Assembly: GCA_910578505.1 (NCBI GenBank)
Contig: CAJTPV010000011.1
Location: 16,662-80,661 of the forward strand
Length of the DNA stretch: 64,000 nucleotides
Source: an uncultured Oscillospiraceae bacterium
GTDB taxonomy: Bacteria; Bacillota; Clostridia; Oscillospirales; Oscillospiraceae
Direction: 5' to 3'
Shown here: piece by piece, positions 8,947 through 17,496 of the stretch
How positions within the stretch are numbered: the first letter of the stretch is position 1
Layout: the number at the start of each line of letters is the position of its first letter
Program-made: the position numbers and the translations under genes
Notes under the pieces: generated by a model
Told to the model about the DNA's origin: nothing
Seen by the model: the letters and a program-made list of their open reading frames with translations, nothing else
Databases searched by the model: none

Positions 8947-9789
8947 TTGAAACGAAAAATCATTCCTTTGCGGGAATTACCTTTGAAGAATGACTTTATG
9001 TTTGGTCAGGTTATGCGGAATCCGGAAATCTGCAAACTTTTTCTGGAAGAACTGCTGGGGATGAAAATTGACCGGATCGAATATATTGAGAACCAAAAGG
9101 AAATCAGCGACAGCTATGCGCATCACGGGATCCGTCTGGATGTCTACGTCCGCGATAATACAGGCGCCGTCTACGCGATCGAGATGCAGACCACGGACAA
9201 GCAAGACCTGGAGCTGCGGGTCCGTTTTTATCAGGGCTCCATTGACAGGAACGAACTGTTGAAGGGACGTCCATACAGCGAGCTATCGGAGAGTTTTGTC
9301 ATCTTCATCTGTGATTTTGATTATTTTGGGACTGGTCTCGCTGTAAACGAGCGGGTATCGCACATCAAAGGCACGGACTGCGTGTATGAGGACGGTTCCC
9401 ACGTGCTGTTCCTCAACAGCCACTATGTGACGGGAAATGCCGGTCCGGCGATTACGGAATATCTGGATTATATCCGCACCAATGACGATACGAAAACTTA
9501 CACCAGCGAACTGCTTCATAAAACGGTAAAGCGCGTTCAGGAAGTACGCAGTGATGAGAAAATGGAGGTGTCCTATATGATGTGGGAGCTTAAATACCAG
9601 GACGCAGTGGCAGAGGGCCGGGCAGAGGGCCGGGCAGAGGGCCGGGCAGAGGGAATGACCGAGGGAATTCTTTCTTCGATCAAAAGCCTTATGGAAACTA
9701 TGGGCGTATCTGTTGAAAAGGCAATGGCGGCACTGAAAATTCCGGAAGCTGAGCAGCGGAAATATCTGGACCTGCTGGCAAAGCAATAA
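8947..9789 (+). CDS. Rpn family nuclease / PD-(D/E)XK putative transposase
   Basis: About 280 residues and a different subfamily from the one at 1103. The core has PLKNDFMFG, then IRLDVYV and YAIEMQT, giving the D and E-x-Q of the PD-(D/E)XK fold; the C-terminus holds AEGRAEGRAEGRAEG, encoded by near-identical 12-bp units at about 9610-9650. The TTG at 8947 is preferred: GAGAGGGGGG lies 8 bases upstream, whereas the ATG at 8926 lies inside that site's own upstream region. A promoter TAGACT-17-TATAAT (8887-8915) precedes it. Nuclease role is by family only. Confidence 0.8.
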   Translation: MKRKIIPLRELPLKNDFMFGQVMRNPEICKLFLEELLGMKIDRIEYIENQKEISDSYAHHGIRLDVYVRDNTGAVYAIEMQTTDKQDLELRVRFYQGSIDRNELLKGRPYSELSESFVIFICDFDYFGTGLAVNERVSHIKGTDCVYEDGSHVLFLNSHYVTGNAGPAITEYLDYIRTNDDTKTYTSELLHKTVKRVQEVRSDEKMEVSYMMWELKYQDAVAEGRAEGRAEGRAEGMTEGILSSIKSLMETMGVSVEKAMAALKIPEAEQRKYLDLLAKQ

Positions 9790-9805
9790 CCCACTCGCGC
9801 TGTTG

Positions 9806-9836
9806 GGGGCGCTGCTGTGCAGCGCCCCTCTGTTTT
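9806..9836 (+). terminator. Terminator after Rpn gene
   Basis: Perfect 10-bp stem GGGGCGCTGC / GCAGCGCCCC with a TGT loop, then TCTGTTTTC. Confidence 0.75.
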
Positions 9837-9895
9837 CATGCCATATGCAAAGGGGGAAGAGACGGACCGCCGGGCCCATCTCCTCCCCCTGAGCC

Positions 9896-10294
9896 TTATT
9901 CCGCCGACAGATTCTCACTGCCGAAGCTGTAGGGCAGCAGGTCCTTCTGGGTCAGCTCCAGCGTCTCCCCGTCACAATTGACCAAGATGACCTCCAGCTC
10001 CGGCGCGAACTCCTGCAGCACCTGACGGCACACGCCGCAGGGCGCGCAGAACGCCTTCGTCGCCCCGGCCACGGCAATCCGGACAAAATCCCGCTTTCCC
10101 TCGCTGACCGCCTTGAACACCGCCACCCGTTCCGCACAGATGGAGGGGCCGTAGGCAGCGTTCTCAATGTTGCAGCCTGTGTACACGGAACCGTCCGCGC
10201 ATTCGATGGCCGCGCCTACGGGGAAGTGGGAATACGGGGAGTAGGAGCGGGACAGCATGTCCCGCGCTCTCCGGCAAAGCTCCTGTTTTGTCAT
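9896..10294 (-). CDS. cdd: Cytidine deaminase
   Basis: 132 residues, the usual length of the homotetrameric enzyme. It shows the zinc/catalytic motif CAER (Cys ligand and catalytic Glu) and PCGVCRQ (two further Cys ligands), plus the substrate motif NIENAAYG. It converts cytidine/deoxycytidine to uridine/deoxyuridine in pyrimidine salvage. GAAAGGAG precedes the start. Single gene; it complements the de novo pyrimidine operon 4 kb away. Confidence 0.95.
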   Translation of the reverse strand: MTKQELCRRARDMLSRSYSPYSHFPVGAAIECADGSVYTGCNIENAAYGPSICAERVAVFKAVSEGKRDFVRIAVAGATKAFCAPCGVCRQVLQEFAPELEVILVNCDGETLELTQKDLLPYSFGSENLSAE

Positions 10295-10397
10295 CGATCA
10301 TTCTCCTTTCACTGATGAGCTGCTGTGCTCAAAACCATACGAATTCCGCTGAATTTCCTGTATAGGACGCGAAGCGCTCTGCCGGTCCGGCAGGACC

Positions 10398-11669
10398 TCA
10401 GGCCCAGTCCTCCCCAACGCCCAGATCAGGGCGCACGGAGGTGTCCATGATATCCTTGGCGTCATAGAACTGCAGATAGCGGTTGCGGGAATACCGCAGG
10501 GTGGTGCCGTCCGGATGCAGGCGGTCGCAGATGACGGCGCAGATATCCTTTTTTATGTAGCTGAAGCTCTCCACGCCCACGGAGCAGAACACCCGGAACC
10601 CCTGCTGCTGCAGATACTGAAACACCGGGCCGGTCTGCTTCCAGTCGTTGCCGTCAGGCCGCTCGCCGTGGGGGTAAAACAGAATGGTGGTGGGACCCAC
10701 CAGGCTGCCCACTTCATCCATCCACTTCTCCGTGTCCGCCTGAATTTTACCCAGGTTGCCGCTGCCCAGCCGGATGTGGCCCCAGGTGTGGCTGCCGAAG
10801 GTCCAGCCTGTGCGCCTGAGCTCCTCAATGATGGGCTGCACCGCCTGCCGCTCCGCCTGCCGGTTGGCCTCTTTGGCGTCGTCCCACGCCTTGGTGTCGG
10901 TCTGGGTCCGGTAGCCCAGGATGCCCTCGTAGCCCGTCAGGCTCAGGCAGGCCTTTGCGCCGAAGGGGGAGAAATCCGGGTGCTCCTCCACGAACTTGTC
11001 CAGGACGGGGATGGCATCCAGGTCCCGGCTGACCACCTCGTTGCCCTGGGGGTCTATGCCCCAGGACCAGACCTTGCCGTCCTCGCCGATGACCAGCTTG
11101 TAGGCAAAGCCGTTCTCCAACATATAGGGATAGTAGTTGGTGTCGTCATAGGAGAAAACCACCGGCTTTTTGCCCTCAGGCAGATAGAGGGTGTTGCGGA
11201 CCATGACGGGATTGCCCGCCTCATCAGTAGTCTCGCTCCACACGTCGGCGATGTCCACCAGCACATAGCCCCGCTCATAGACGCTGCTGAGAATTTTGTT
11301 GAATTCATCCACGGTCACCATAAAGTCGTCCAGCCCCTTCTCCTGGGCGTCGCCGTCAAAGGCCAGCTCCGGGTAGGCGATAACAGGATGGAAGAAGAGG
11401 TGCTCCACCAGGCCGTCATAGGCGGCGTAGGCGACGCCGTCCTTGACGCCGCCCTCCGGCATCACCTTGGGGTCGGCTATTTCATAGGGCTCCGGTTCCG
11501 GCGCGGGGGGCTCCGCAGGCTCCGGCGGCTCCGGGTCGGGGGAACTGTCGGCGGGCGGCTCCGTCCTGTCGGGAGCAGGGTCAGGTGCGGGGGACGGCGC
11601 AGCCGCGCAGGCCGCCAGGGCCAGCAGCAGTGTCAGCGCCAAAAGCAGCGCCAGGGCCTTTTTTGTCAT
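10398..11669 (-). CDS. Polysaccharide deacetylase-like lipoprotein
   Basis: About 423 residues. N-terminal lipoprotein signal peptide ending in the lipobox LAAC, then a Pro/Glu/Asp-rich spacer of about 45 residues, then a NodB-homology-like domain: VVFSYDDTNYY (metal-binding D pair), GSHTWGHI (HxxxH-type motif) and FYPHGE. Such enzymes deacetylate wall or extracellular sugars. The ATG at 11669 follows AGGAGG; the frame runs further upstream without a site. Promoter TTGGTT-17-TATACT at 11719-11747. Confidence 0.75.
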   Translation of the reverse strand: MTKKALALLLALTLLLALAACAAAPSPAPDPAPDRTEPPADSSPDPEPPEPAEPPAPEPEPYEIADPKVMPEGGVKDGVAYAAYDGLVEHLFFHPVIAYPELAFDGDAQEKGLDDFMVTVDEFNKILSSVYERGYVLVDIADVWSETTDEAGNPVMVRNTLYLPEGKKPVVFSYDDTNYYPYMLENGFAYKLVIGEDGKVWSWGIDPQGNEVVSRDLDAIPVLDKFVEEHPDFSPFGAKACLSLTGYEGILGYRTQTDTKAWDDAKEANRQAERQAVQPIIEELRRTGWTFGSHTWGHIRLGSGNLGKIQADTEKWMDEVGSLVGPTTILFYPHGERPDGNDWKQTGPVFQYLQQQGFRVFCSVGVESFSYIKKDICAVICDRLHPDGTTLRYSRNRYLQFYDAKDIMDTSVRPDLGVGEDWA

Positions 11670-11943
11670 GGTGTATACCTCCTGCGGGCGGCAGTCCGCC
11701 CTTTTTATCTGTAACCCCAGTATAGCACACCGGAGGTTACAAACCAAGTGCTTCTTCCTGTGAAAAAAATGACAAAAGGGTTACAACCCCGGCAGTCCGA
11801 CCCTTTTCGAGATGGAAAATGGGGGTGGGCGCGGGAAAATTTGTAGGAATGCACACTGTACTTTTTGTCCGGTATCTGCTATAGTAAAACATACTTGGAG
11901 TGAGCGCGAATCATAAAGAAAGACGATACAAGGAGCGTACCGG

Positions 11944-13707
11944 ATGGATATTTTTTCAATTTTTACACTATGCGGCGGCATAGCCTTCTTTATGTATGGC
12001 ATGTCGGTCCTGTCCTCCCGGCTGGAGAAGCTGGCCGGCGGCAAATTGGAGCAGCTGCTCAAGAAAATGACCTCCAACCGCTTCAAGGCCCTGCTCTTGG
12101 GCGCGGGCATCACCATTGCCATGCAGTCCTCCACCGCTGTGACGGTTATGCTGGTGGGCTTGGTCAACTCCGGTATTATGGAGCTGGGGCAGACCATCGG
12201 CGTGATCATGGGCTCCAACATTGGCACGACCCTTACCGCCTGGATTCTGTCTCTGTCCGGAATTGACAGCGACGTCATCTGGCTCCAGCTGCTCAAGCCG
12301 GAGGTGTTCTCCCCTGTGGCGGCGCTCATCGGCATCGTGCTGCGCACCAAATACAAGGACGGCAAGATGCGCAGCACGGGCACCATTCTGGTGGGCTTCG
12401 CCATCCTCATGTACGGCACCGTCATGATGCGCGATTCCATGGCGCCGCTGGCGGAAATGCCCCAGTTTACCTATATCCTCACCGCATTTACCAACCCCTT
12501 TGTGGGGATCGTGGTCGGCGCGGTCTTTACCGCGCTGCTGCACTCCTCCGCGGCCTCCGTGGCCATCCTGCAGGCGCTGTCCAGGACCGGCAGCATCACC
12601 TACGGCATCGCCCTGCCCATCATCATGGGCCAGAATATCGGTACCTGCCTGACCGCCCTGCTCACCGGTGTGGGCGCGAACCGCAACGCCCGCCGGGTGT
12701 CTATTGTACATATTTCCTTTAACCTCATCGGGACAGCGGTCTTTATGCTCGTTTTCTACGGCAGCGACCTGTTCTTTCACTTCGCCTTTATGGACGCAGT
12801 GATCCAGCCCACCCATATCGCTTTGATGCACAGTATCTTCAATATCGCCACCACAGTCCTGCTCCTGCCCTTCACCAAACAGCTGGAGCGGCTGGCCTAC
12901 CTGGTCATCAAGGAGGACGCGGAGGAGAAGCCCAAGTACACCTTCGTGGACCCGCTGCTGCTGGCCACCCCCTCTGTGGCCATTGCCGAGTGCGGCGCGA
13001 AAACCGTGGAGATGGCGAAGCTGGCCGAGAGCACGCTGCTGGAGGCCCTGCGGCTGCTGGAGAATTACGATGACAAAATTGCCGAGAAGGTCCGGAAAAA
13101 CGAGGACAAGCTGGACCTGTATGAGGACCGCCTGGGCACAATGCTGGTGAAAATCAGCAGCAAGTCCCTCTCCCAGTCCGACAGCCGCAGCATATCCAAG
13201 CAGCTGCACACCATCGGCGACTTCGAGCGCATCGGCGACCACGCCCTGAACCTGTTGGGCACCGCCAAGGAGATTCACGAGAAAAGCATCACCTTCTCCG
13301 GCTCCGCTCAGAAGGAGATCGACACGCTTCTGTCCGCGCTGAAGGAAATCCTGCGCATCACCATCCAGGCGTTTTCGGAGAATGATCTGCATCTTGCATC
13401 AAAAGTAGAGCCTCTGGAGCAGGTGATCGACCTGCTGATTACGGAGATCAAGAGCAACCACATCGACCGCCTCCAGAAGGGCGACTGCACCATAGAGTTC
13501 GGCTTCGTGCTCTCCGACCTGCTGACCAACTGCGAGCGGGTCAGCGACCACTGCTCCAATATCGCCGTGGCCCAGATTGAGACGGCGCAGAACGCCTATC
13601 AGGCCCACAAGTACCTCAACAGCGTCAAGAGCAAGAACAATGCGGAGTTCAACGCCGCTTATCACGCCTATCAGCAGCAGTATCAAATCAACCAAGAGAG
13701 CGTGTGA
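11944..13707 (+). CDS. Na/Pi cotransporter family protein with PhoU-like domain
   Basis: 587 residues. About eight to nine membrane segments in the first 330 residues with the inverted-repeat signatures QSSTAVT and HSSAASVAI of the NptA/SLC34 family, then a C-terminal PhoU-like helical domain (about residues 350-560). It probably couples sodium to phosphate movement across the cytoplasmic membrane; some homologues handle other anions. CAAGGAG precedes the ATG. It has no operon partner; an inverted repeat follows. Confidence 0.88.
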   Translation: MDIFSIFTLCGGIAFFMYGMSVLSSRLEKLAGGKLEQLLKKMTSNRFKALLLGAGITIAMQSSTAVTVMLVGLVNSGIMELGQTIGVIMGSNIGTTLTAWILSLSGIDSDVIWLQLLKPEVFSPVAALIGIVLRTKYKDGKMRSTGTILVGFAILMYGTVMMRDSMAPLAEMPQFTYILTAFTNPFVGIVVGAVFTALLHSSAASVAILQALSRTGSITYGIALPIIMGQNIGTCLTALLTGVGANRNARRVSIVHISFNLIGTAVFMLVFYGSDLFFHFAFMDAVIQPTHIALMHSIFNIATTVLLLPFTKQLERLAYLVIKEDAEEKPKYTFVDPLLLATPSVAIAECGAKTVEMAKLAESTLLEALRLLENYDDKIAEKVRKNEDKLDLYEDRLGTMLVKISSKSLSQSDSRSISKQLHTIGDFERIGDHALNLLGTAKEIHEKSITFSGSAQKEIDTLLSALKEILRITIQAFSENDLHLASKVEPLEQVIDLLITEIKSNHIDRLQKGDCTIEFGFVLSDLLTNCERVSDHCSNIAVAQIETAQNAYQAHKYLNSVKSKNNAEFNAAYHAYQQQYQINQESV

Positions 13708-13712
13708 GACGG

Positions 13713-13752
13713 GGAATGGGGCTGCCGGCAATCCGCCGGCGGCCCCGTTCCG
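13713..13752 (+). terminator. Inverted repeat after Na/Pi gene
   Basis: GGAATGGGGC...GCCGGC / GCCGGC...GGCCCCGTTCC imperfect long stem beginning 6 bases after the stop. It has no T-run, so termination is tentative. Confidence 0.4.
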
Positions 13753-13803
13753 GCGTCTGCCCCCCAGCGCCGGAAAAAGCGCCGGAAAAACAGAAATCCG
13801 GTG

Positions 13804-13832
13804 TTGACAGGGGGTGGCCTATCCTGTATAAT
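13804..13832 (+). promoter_or_regulatory. Consensus promoter of the pyrimidine operon
   Basis: Perfect TTGACA (13804-13809), 17-bp spacer, perfect TATAAT (13827-13832). The leader to pyrC is only about 50 bases and contains no PyrR-type antiterminator/terminator pair that I can see. Confidence 0.9.
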
Positions 13833-13888
13833 AAACCGAAATGCGATTTGTACCGTCCGGCCGCGCGGGCCGGGAAAGGAGTGTCATT

Positions 13889-15160
13889 GTGGATTATATC
13901 CTGAAAAACGCAATGGTCCTGGAGGACAGCCGGTTCCGGCCGGCTGACGTTGCCGTTCAGTCGGGCCGTATTGTTTCTATTGCAGAGGATCTTGAATGCC
14001 TGCCCGGCTTCACTGCCATTGATTTGCATAACGCCGCTGTGTTCCCCGGTTTCGTCGATGTCCATGTCCATCTTCGAGAACCGGGATTTTCTTATAAGGA
14101 GACCATCCGCACCGGCACGCTGGCCGCCGCCCACGGCGGGTACGCCCACGTGTGCCCCATGCCCAACCTGGACCCGGTGCCGGACACGGCGGAGCACCTG
14201 CGGGCCCAGCTGGACATCATCGACCGGGACGCCGTGGTGCACGTCCACCCCTACGGGGCCATTACCCAGGGGGAGAAGGGGGAGGCCCCGGCGGAGCTGG
14301 AGGCCATGGCCCCCCATACGGCGGGCTTCTCCGACGATGGCCGGGGCGTGCAGAGCCGGGAGATGATGCGTGCGGCCATGCTGGAGGCAAAGCGGCTGGG
14401 TAAGATCATCGCCGCCCACTGCGAGGACAACGCCCTGCTGCGGGGCGGCTATATCCACGACGGGCAGTACGCCGAAGAACACGGCCACCGGGGCATCTGC
14501 TCGGAGAGCGAGTGGGGCCAGATCGCCCGTGACCTGGAGCTGGCGGAGGAGACCGGGTGCAAGTACCATGTGTGCCACATCTCCACCAAGGAGAGCGTGG
14601 AGCTCATCCGCAGGGCTAAGGCGAGAGGCGTGGACGTGACGTGCGAGACGGGACCCCACTACCTGGTGTTCACGGATATGGATCTGCAGGAGGACGGGCG
14701 CTTCAAGATGAACCCGCCCATCCGCAGTGCTGAAGACCGGCAGGCCCTGCGGGACGGGCTGCTGGACGGCGCCATCGACATGATCGCCACCGACCACGCC
14801 CCCCACAGCCGGGAGGAAAAAAGCCGGGGCCTGGAGAAGAGCGCCATGGGCGTCGTGGGGCTGGAGACCGCCTTTTCCGTGCTGTACACCCATCTGGTCA
14901 GGCCGGGGCTCCTGCCCATGGACCGGCTGATAGCGCTGATGCACGACAATCCGGCCCGGCGGTTCGGCTTTGGCACGCCCCTGGCGGCGGGACAGCCCGC
15001 CGACCTGACCGTATTTGATCTGGACGCGGCGTACACCGTGGACCCGGAGAAATTCCTGTCCATGGGCCGCGCCACGCCCTTCGCGGGGATGACGCTCTAT
15101 GGCGTGTGCAGGATGACGATGATCGATGGAAACATCGTTTGGCAGGAGGGAGAAGCGTGA
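13889..15160 (+). CDS. pyrC: Dihydroorotase
   Basis: 423 residues. It shows DVHVHLREPG (first metal site), the HCED and HIST segments, and TDHAPHS near the C-terminus, all amidohydrolase motifs of type I dihydroorotase. It cyclises carbamoyl-aspartate to dihydroorotate. The GTG at 13889 is taken as start because AAAGGAG ends 7 bases upstream and the protein then begins DYILKNAMVL, as in homologues; an ATG at 13841 lacks a site. First gene of the operon; its TGA overlaps the start of pyrK. Confidence 0.95.
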   Translation: MDYILKNAMVLEDSRFRPADVAVQSGRIVSIAEDLECLPGFTAIDLHNAAVFPGFVDVHVHLREPGFSYKETIRTGTLAAAHGGYAHVCPMPNLDPVPDTAEHLRAQLDIIDRDAVVHVHPYGAITQGEKGEAPAELEAMAPHTAGFSDDGRGVQSREMMRAAMLEAKRLGKIIAAHCEDNALLRGGYIHDGQYAEEHGHRGICSESEWGQIARDLELAEETGCKYHVCHISTKESVELIRRAKARGVDVTCETGPHYLVFTDMDLQEDGRFKMNPPIRSAEDRQALRDGLLDGAIDMIATDHAPHSREEKSRGLEKSAMGVVGLETAFSVLYTHLVRPGLLPMDRLIALMHDNPARRFGFGTPLAAGQPADLTVFDLDAAYTVDPEKFLSMGRATPFAGMTLYGVCRMTMIDGNIVWQEGEA

Positions 15161-15885
15161 AACAGGTTCTTTATACAGTAACCGGCAACCAGGAGCTCGC
15201 CCCCGGCGTGTGGGAGATGTCCCTGGCCGGGGATACGTCCCCCATTACCACGCCGGGACAGTTTATCAATATCAAACTGGACGGCTTTTTCCTACGCCGC
15301 CCCATCTCCGTCTGCGACTGGGACAGCCGGGGCCTGACCATTATCTATAAAGTGGTGGGCAAGGGCACGGCGGTTATGAGCGCCATGCAGCCGGGGCAGG
15401 AATTGGACGTGCTGTCCGGCCTGGGCAACGGCTTCGACGTGGCCAAATGCGGGCAGCGGACGGTGGTCATCGGCGGCGGCGCGGGCGTGCCGCCCATGTA
15501 CGGTCTGGCCAAAGCGCTGCTGGCGGCGGGAAAGACCCCCTCTGCGGTGCTGGGCTTTAATACCGAAAGCGAGATTTTCTATGAGGACCAGTTCCGAAAG
15601 CTGGGAATCGAGACGGTTGTGACCACCGTGGACGGCAGTTATGGGCAAAAGGGGTTCGTGACGGACGCGCTGCCGGAAAACTATGACTATTTCTGCGCCT
15701 GCGGGCCGCTGCCCATGCTGAAAGCGGTGTACAACGCCAGCAGCACCTCCGGGCTGCTGAGCTTCGAGGAGCGCATGGGCTGCGGGTTCGGGGCCTGCAT
15801 GGGGTGCAGCTGCAAGACCAAGTACGGCAATAAGCGCATCTGCAAGGACGGTCCCGTGCTGGAGAAGGAGGAGATCATATGGTAG
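15157..15885 (+). CDS. pyrK: Dihydroorotate dehydrogenase B, electron transfer subunit
   Basis: 242 residues. FAD-binding ferredoxin-reductase fold (RRPISVCD, VIGGGAGVPP for NAD) and a C-terminal [2Fe-2S] cluster motif C-G-F-G-A-C-M-G-C-x-C with a later Cys. PyrK passes electrons from PyrD to NAD+. The GTG start at 15157 follows GGAGGG and overlaps the pyrC stop by 4 bases; its own stop overlaps pyrD. The tight coupling suits a heterotetrameric complex with PyrD. Confidence 0.95.
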   Translation: MKQVLYTVTGNQELAPGVWEMSLAGDTSPITTPGQFINIKLDGFFLRRPISVCDWDSRGLTIIYKVVGKGTAVMSAMQPGQELDVLSGLGNGFDVAKCGQRTVVIGGGAGVPPMYGLAKALLAAGKTPSAVLGFNTESEIFYEDQFRKLGIETVVTTVDGSYGQKGFVTDALPENYDYFCACGPLPMLKAVYNASSTSGLLSFEERMGCGFGACMGCSCKTKYGNKRICKDGPVLEKEEIIW

Positions 15886-16796
15886 ATTTGCGCGTGAATC
15901 TGGCTGGGACCGAGCTGGACAACCCGGTGATCCCCGCCAGCGGCACTTTCGGCTACGGCTACGAGTTCGCCCAGCTGTACGACATCAACTGTCTGGGGAC
16001 CTTCTCCTTCAAGGGCACCACGAGGGAACCCCGTTTCGGCAACCCCACCCCCCGGATCGCGGAGTGCCCCGCCGGGATGCTCAACGCCGTGGGGCTGCAG
16101 AACCCCGGCGTGGACAAGGTGCTGTCCGAGGAGCTGCCCAAATTGAAGGCGTGCTTCCACAAGCCGGTGATGGCGAATGTCAGCGGCTTTTCCGTGGAAG
16201 AATACGCCTACACCTGTGCGCAGCTGGATAAGGCGGAGCAGGTGGGGTGGCTGGAGGTCAACATCTCCTGCCCCAACGTACACAACGGCGGTATGAGCTT
16301 CGGCGTGTGCGCGGAGGCCGCGGCGGAGGTCACAAAGGCCGTGAAGGCGGTGACCACCAAGCCGGTCTTTATGAAGCTCAGCCCCAATGTCACCGACATC
16401 GCCGGCATCGCAAAAGCCTGTCAGGACGCGGGGGCGGACGGCATCAGCCTGATTAATACGCTGCTGGGCATGCGCATCGACCTGAAATCCCGGAGGCCGC
16501 TGCTGGCCAACGGCACCGGCGGATTTTCCGGCAGCGCCATTCTTCCGGTGGCCCTGCGGATGGTCTATCAGGTGTATGAGGCGGTGGACATCCCGGTCAT
16601 CGGCATGGGCGGCGTCAGCTCGGCGGAGGACGTGGTGGAGATGATGCTGGCGGGGGCCACCGCCGTGGAGGTGGGGGCCGCCAATCTGGTGGACCCCTTC
16701 GCCTGTAAAGAAATTATTGACCAACTGCCACAGGTAATGGTAAAATATGGCATAACCAATCTGAAAGAGATCATAGGAGGCGCGCACCATGGGTAA
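15879..16796 (+). CDS. pyrD: Dihydroorotate dehydrogenase B, catalytic subunit
   Basis: 305 residues, FMN-binding TIM barrel of class 1B. It shows VNISCPNVHNGG carrying the active-site Cys and the FMN phosphate-binding GMGGVSSAED. It oxidises dihydroorotate to orotate together with PyrK. Start overlaps the pyrK stop by 7 bases; GGAGGAG lies just upstream. Its stop overlaps pyrF by 8 bases. Confidence 0.96.
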   Translation: MVDLRVNLAGTELDNPVIPASGTFGYGYEFAQLYDINCLGTFSFKGTTREPRFGNPTPRIAECPAGMLNAVGLQNPGVDKVLSEELPKLKACFHKPVMANVSGFSVEEYAYTCAQLDKAEQVGWLEVNISCPNVHNGGMSFGVCAEAAAEVTKAVKAVTTKPVFMKLSPNVTDIAGIAKACQDAGADGISLINTLLGMRIDLKSRRPLLANGTGGFSGSAILPVALRMVYQVYEAVDIPVIGMGGVSSAEDVVEMMLAGATAVEVGAANLVDPFACKEIIDQLPQVMVKYGITNLKEIIGGAHHG

Positions 16797-17493
16797 GGAC
16801 GTTATTATCGCGTTGGATTTTGAGAGCAAGGAAAAGGCGTTGGGCTTTCTGGACAACTTCTCCGGCGAGCCGAAAAAGCCCTACGTAAAGATCGGCATGG
16901 AGCTGTACTACGCCGCCGGTCCGGACATCGTGCGGGAGATCAAGGCCAGAGGCCACCAGATTTTCCTGGACTTGAAGCTCCACGACATCCCCAACACCGT
17001 GAAAAAGGCCATGTCCGTTCTCTCCGGCCTGGATGTGGACATGCTGAACCTCCACGCCGCCGGGACAAAGGCCATGATGGAGGCCGCCCTGGAGGGCGTG
17101 ACCCGGCCCGACGGCTCCCGCCCGCTGGTAATCGCCGTCACCCAGCTGACCTCCACCAGCCAGGAGCGCATGGAGAGCGACCTGCTCATTCATGAGCCCA
17201 TCGACCAGGTTGTGCTGCACTACGCCAGATGCGCCCGTGACGCGGGGCTGGACGGCATCGTCTGCTCCCCGCTGGAGGCGGGCAAGGTCCACGAGGCCTG
17301 CGGGAAACAGTTCCTCACCGTGACGCCGGGGGTGCGGTTTGCCGACGGCGACGTGGGGGACCAGGTGCGGGTGACCACGCCGGAGAAGGCCAGGGAGATT
17401 GGCTCCGACTATATCGTGGTGGGGCGGCCCGTGACCCAGGCGGCGGACCCGGTGGCCGCGTACCGGCGGTGCGTGGCGGAGTTCGTCGGATAA
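16789..17493 (+). CDS. pyrF: Orotidine 5'-phosphate decarboxylase
   Basis: 234 residues, group I enzyme of bacterial length. DLKLHDIPNTV carries the catalytic Lys-Asp array, preceded by KIGMELYY; the phosphate site is near DYIVVGRPVTQA. It makes UMP. ATAGGAGG precedes the ATG, which overlaps pyrD. Confidence 0.96.
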   Translation: MGKDVIIALDFESKEKALGFLDNFSGEPKKPYVKIGMELYYAAGPDIVREIKARGHQIFLDLKLHDIPNTVKKAMSVLSGLDVDMLNLHAAGTKAMMEAALEGVTRPDGSRPLVIAVTQLTSTSQERMESDLLIHEPIDQVVLHYARCARDAGLDGIVCSPLEAGKVHEACGKQFLTVTPGVRFADGDVGDQVRVTTPEKAREIGSDYIVVGRPVTQAADPVAAYRRCVAEFVG

Positions 17494-17496
17494 GCT

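Noticed and set aside
9601..9655. Minisatellite/CRISPR-like 12-bp repeats
   Set aside because: In frame inside an Rpn-type gene, where EGRA-type repeats are a family feature.
11968..13392. 474-codon minus-strand open frame
   Set aside because: Shadow of the Na/Pi cotransporter gene; no recognisable domain or start site.
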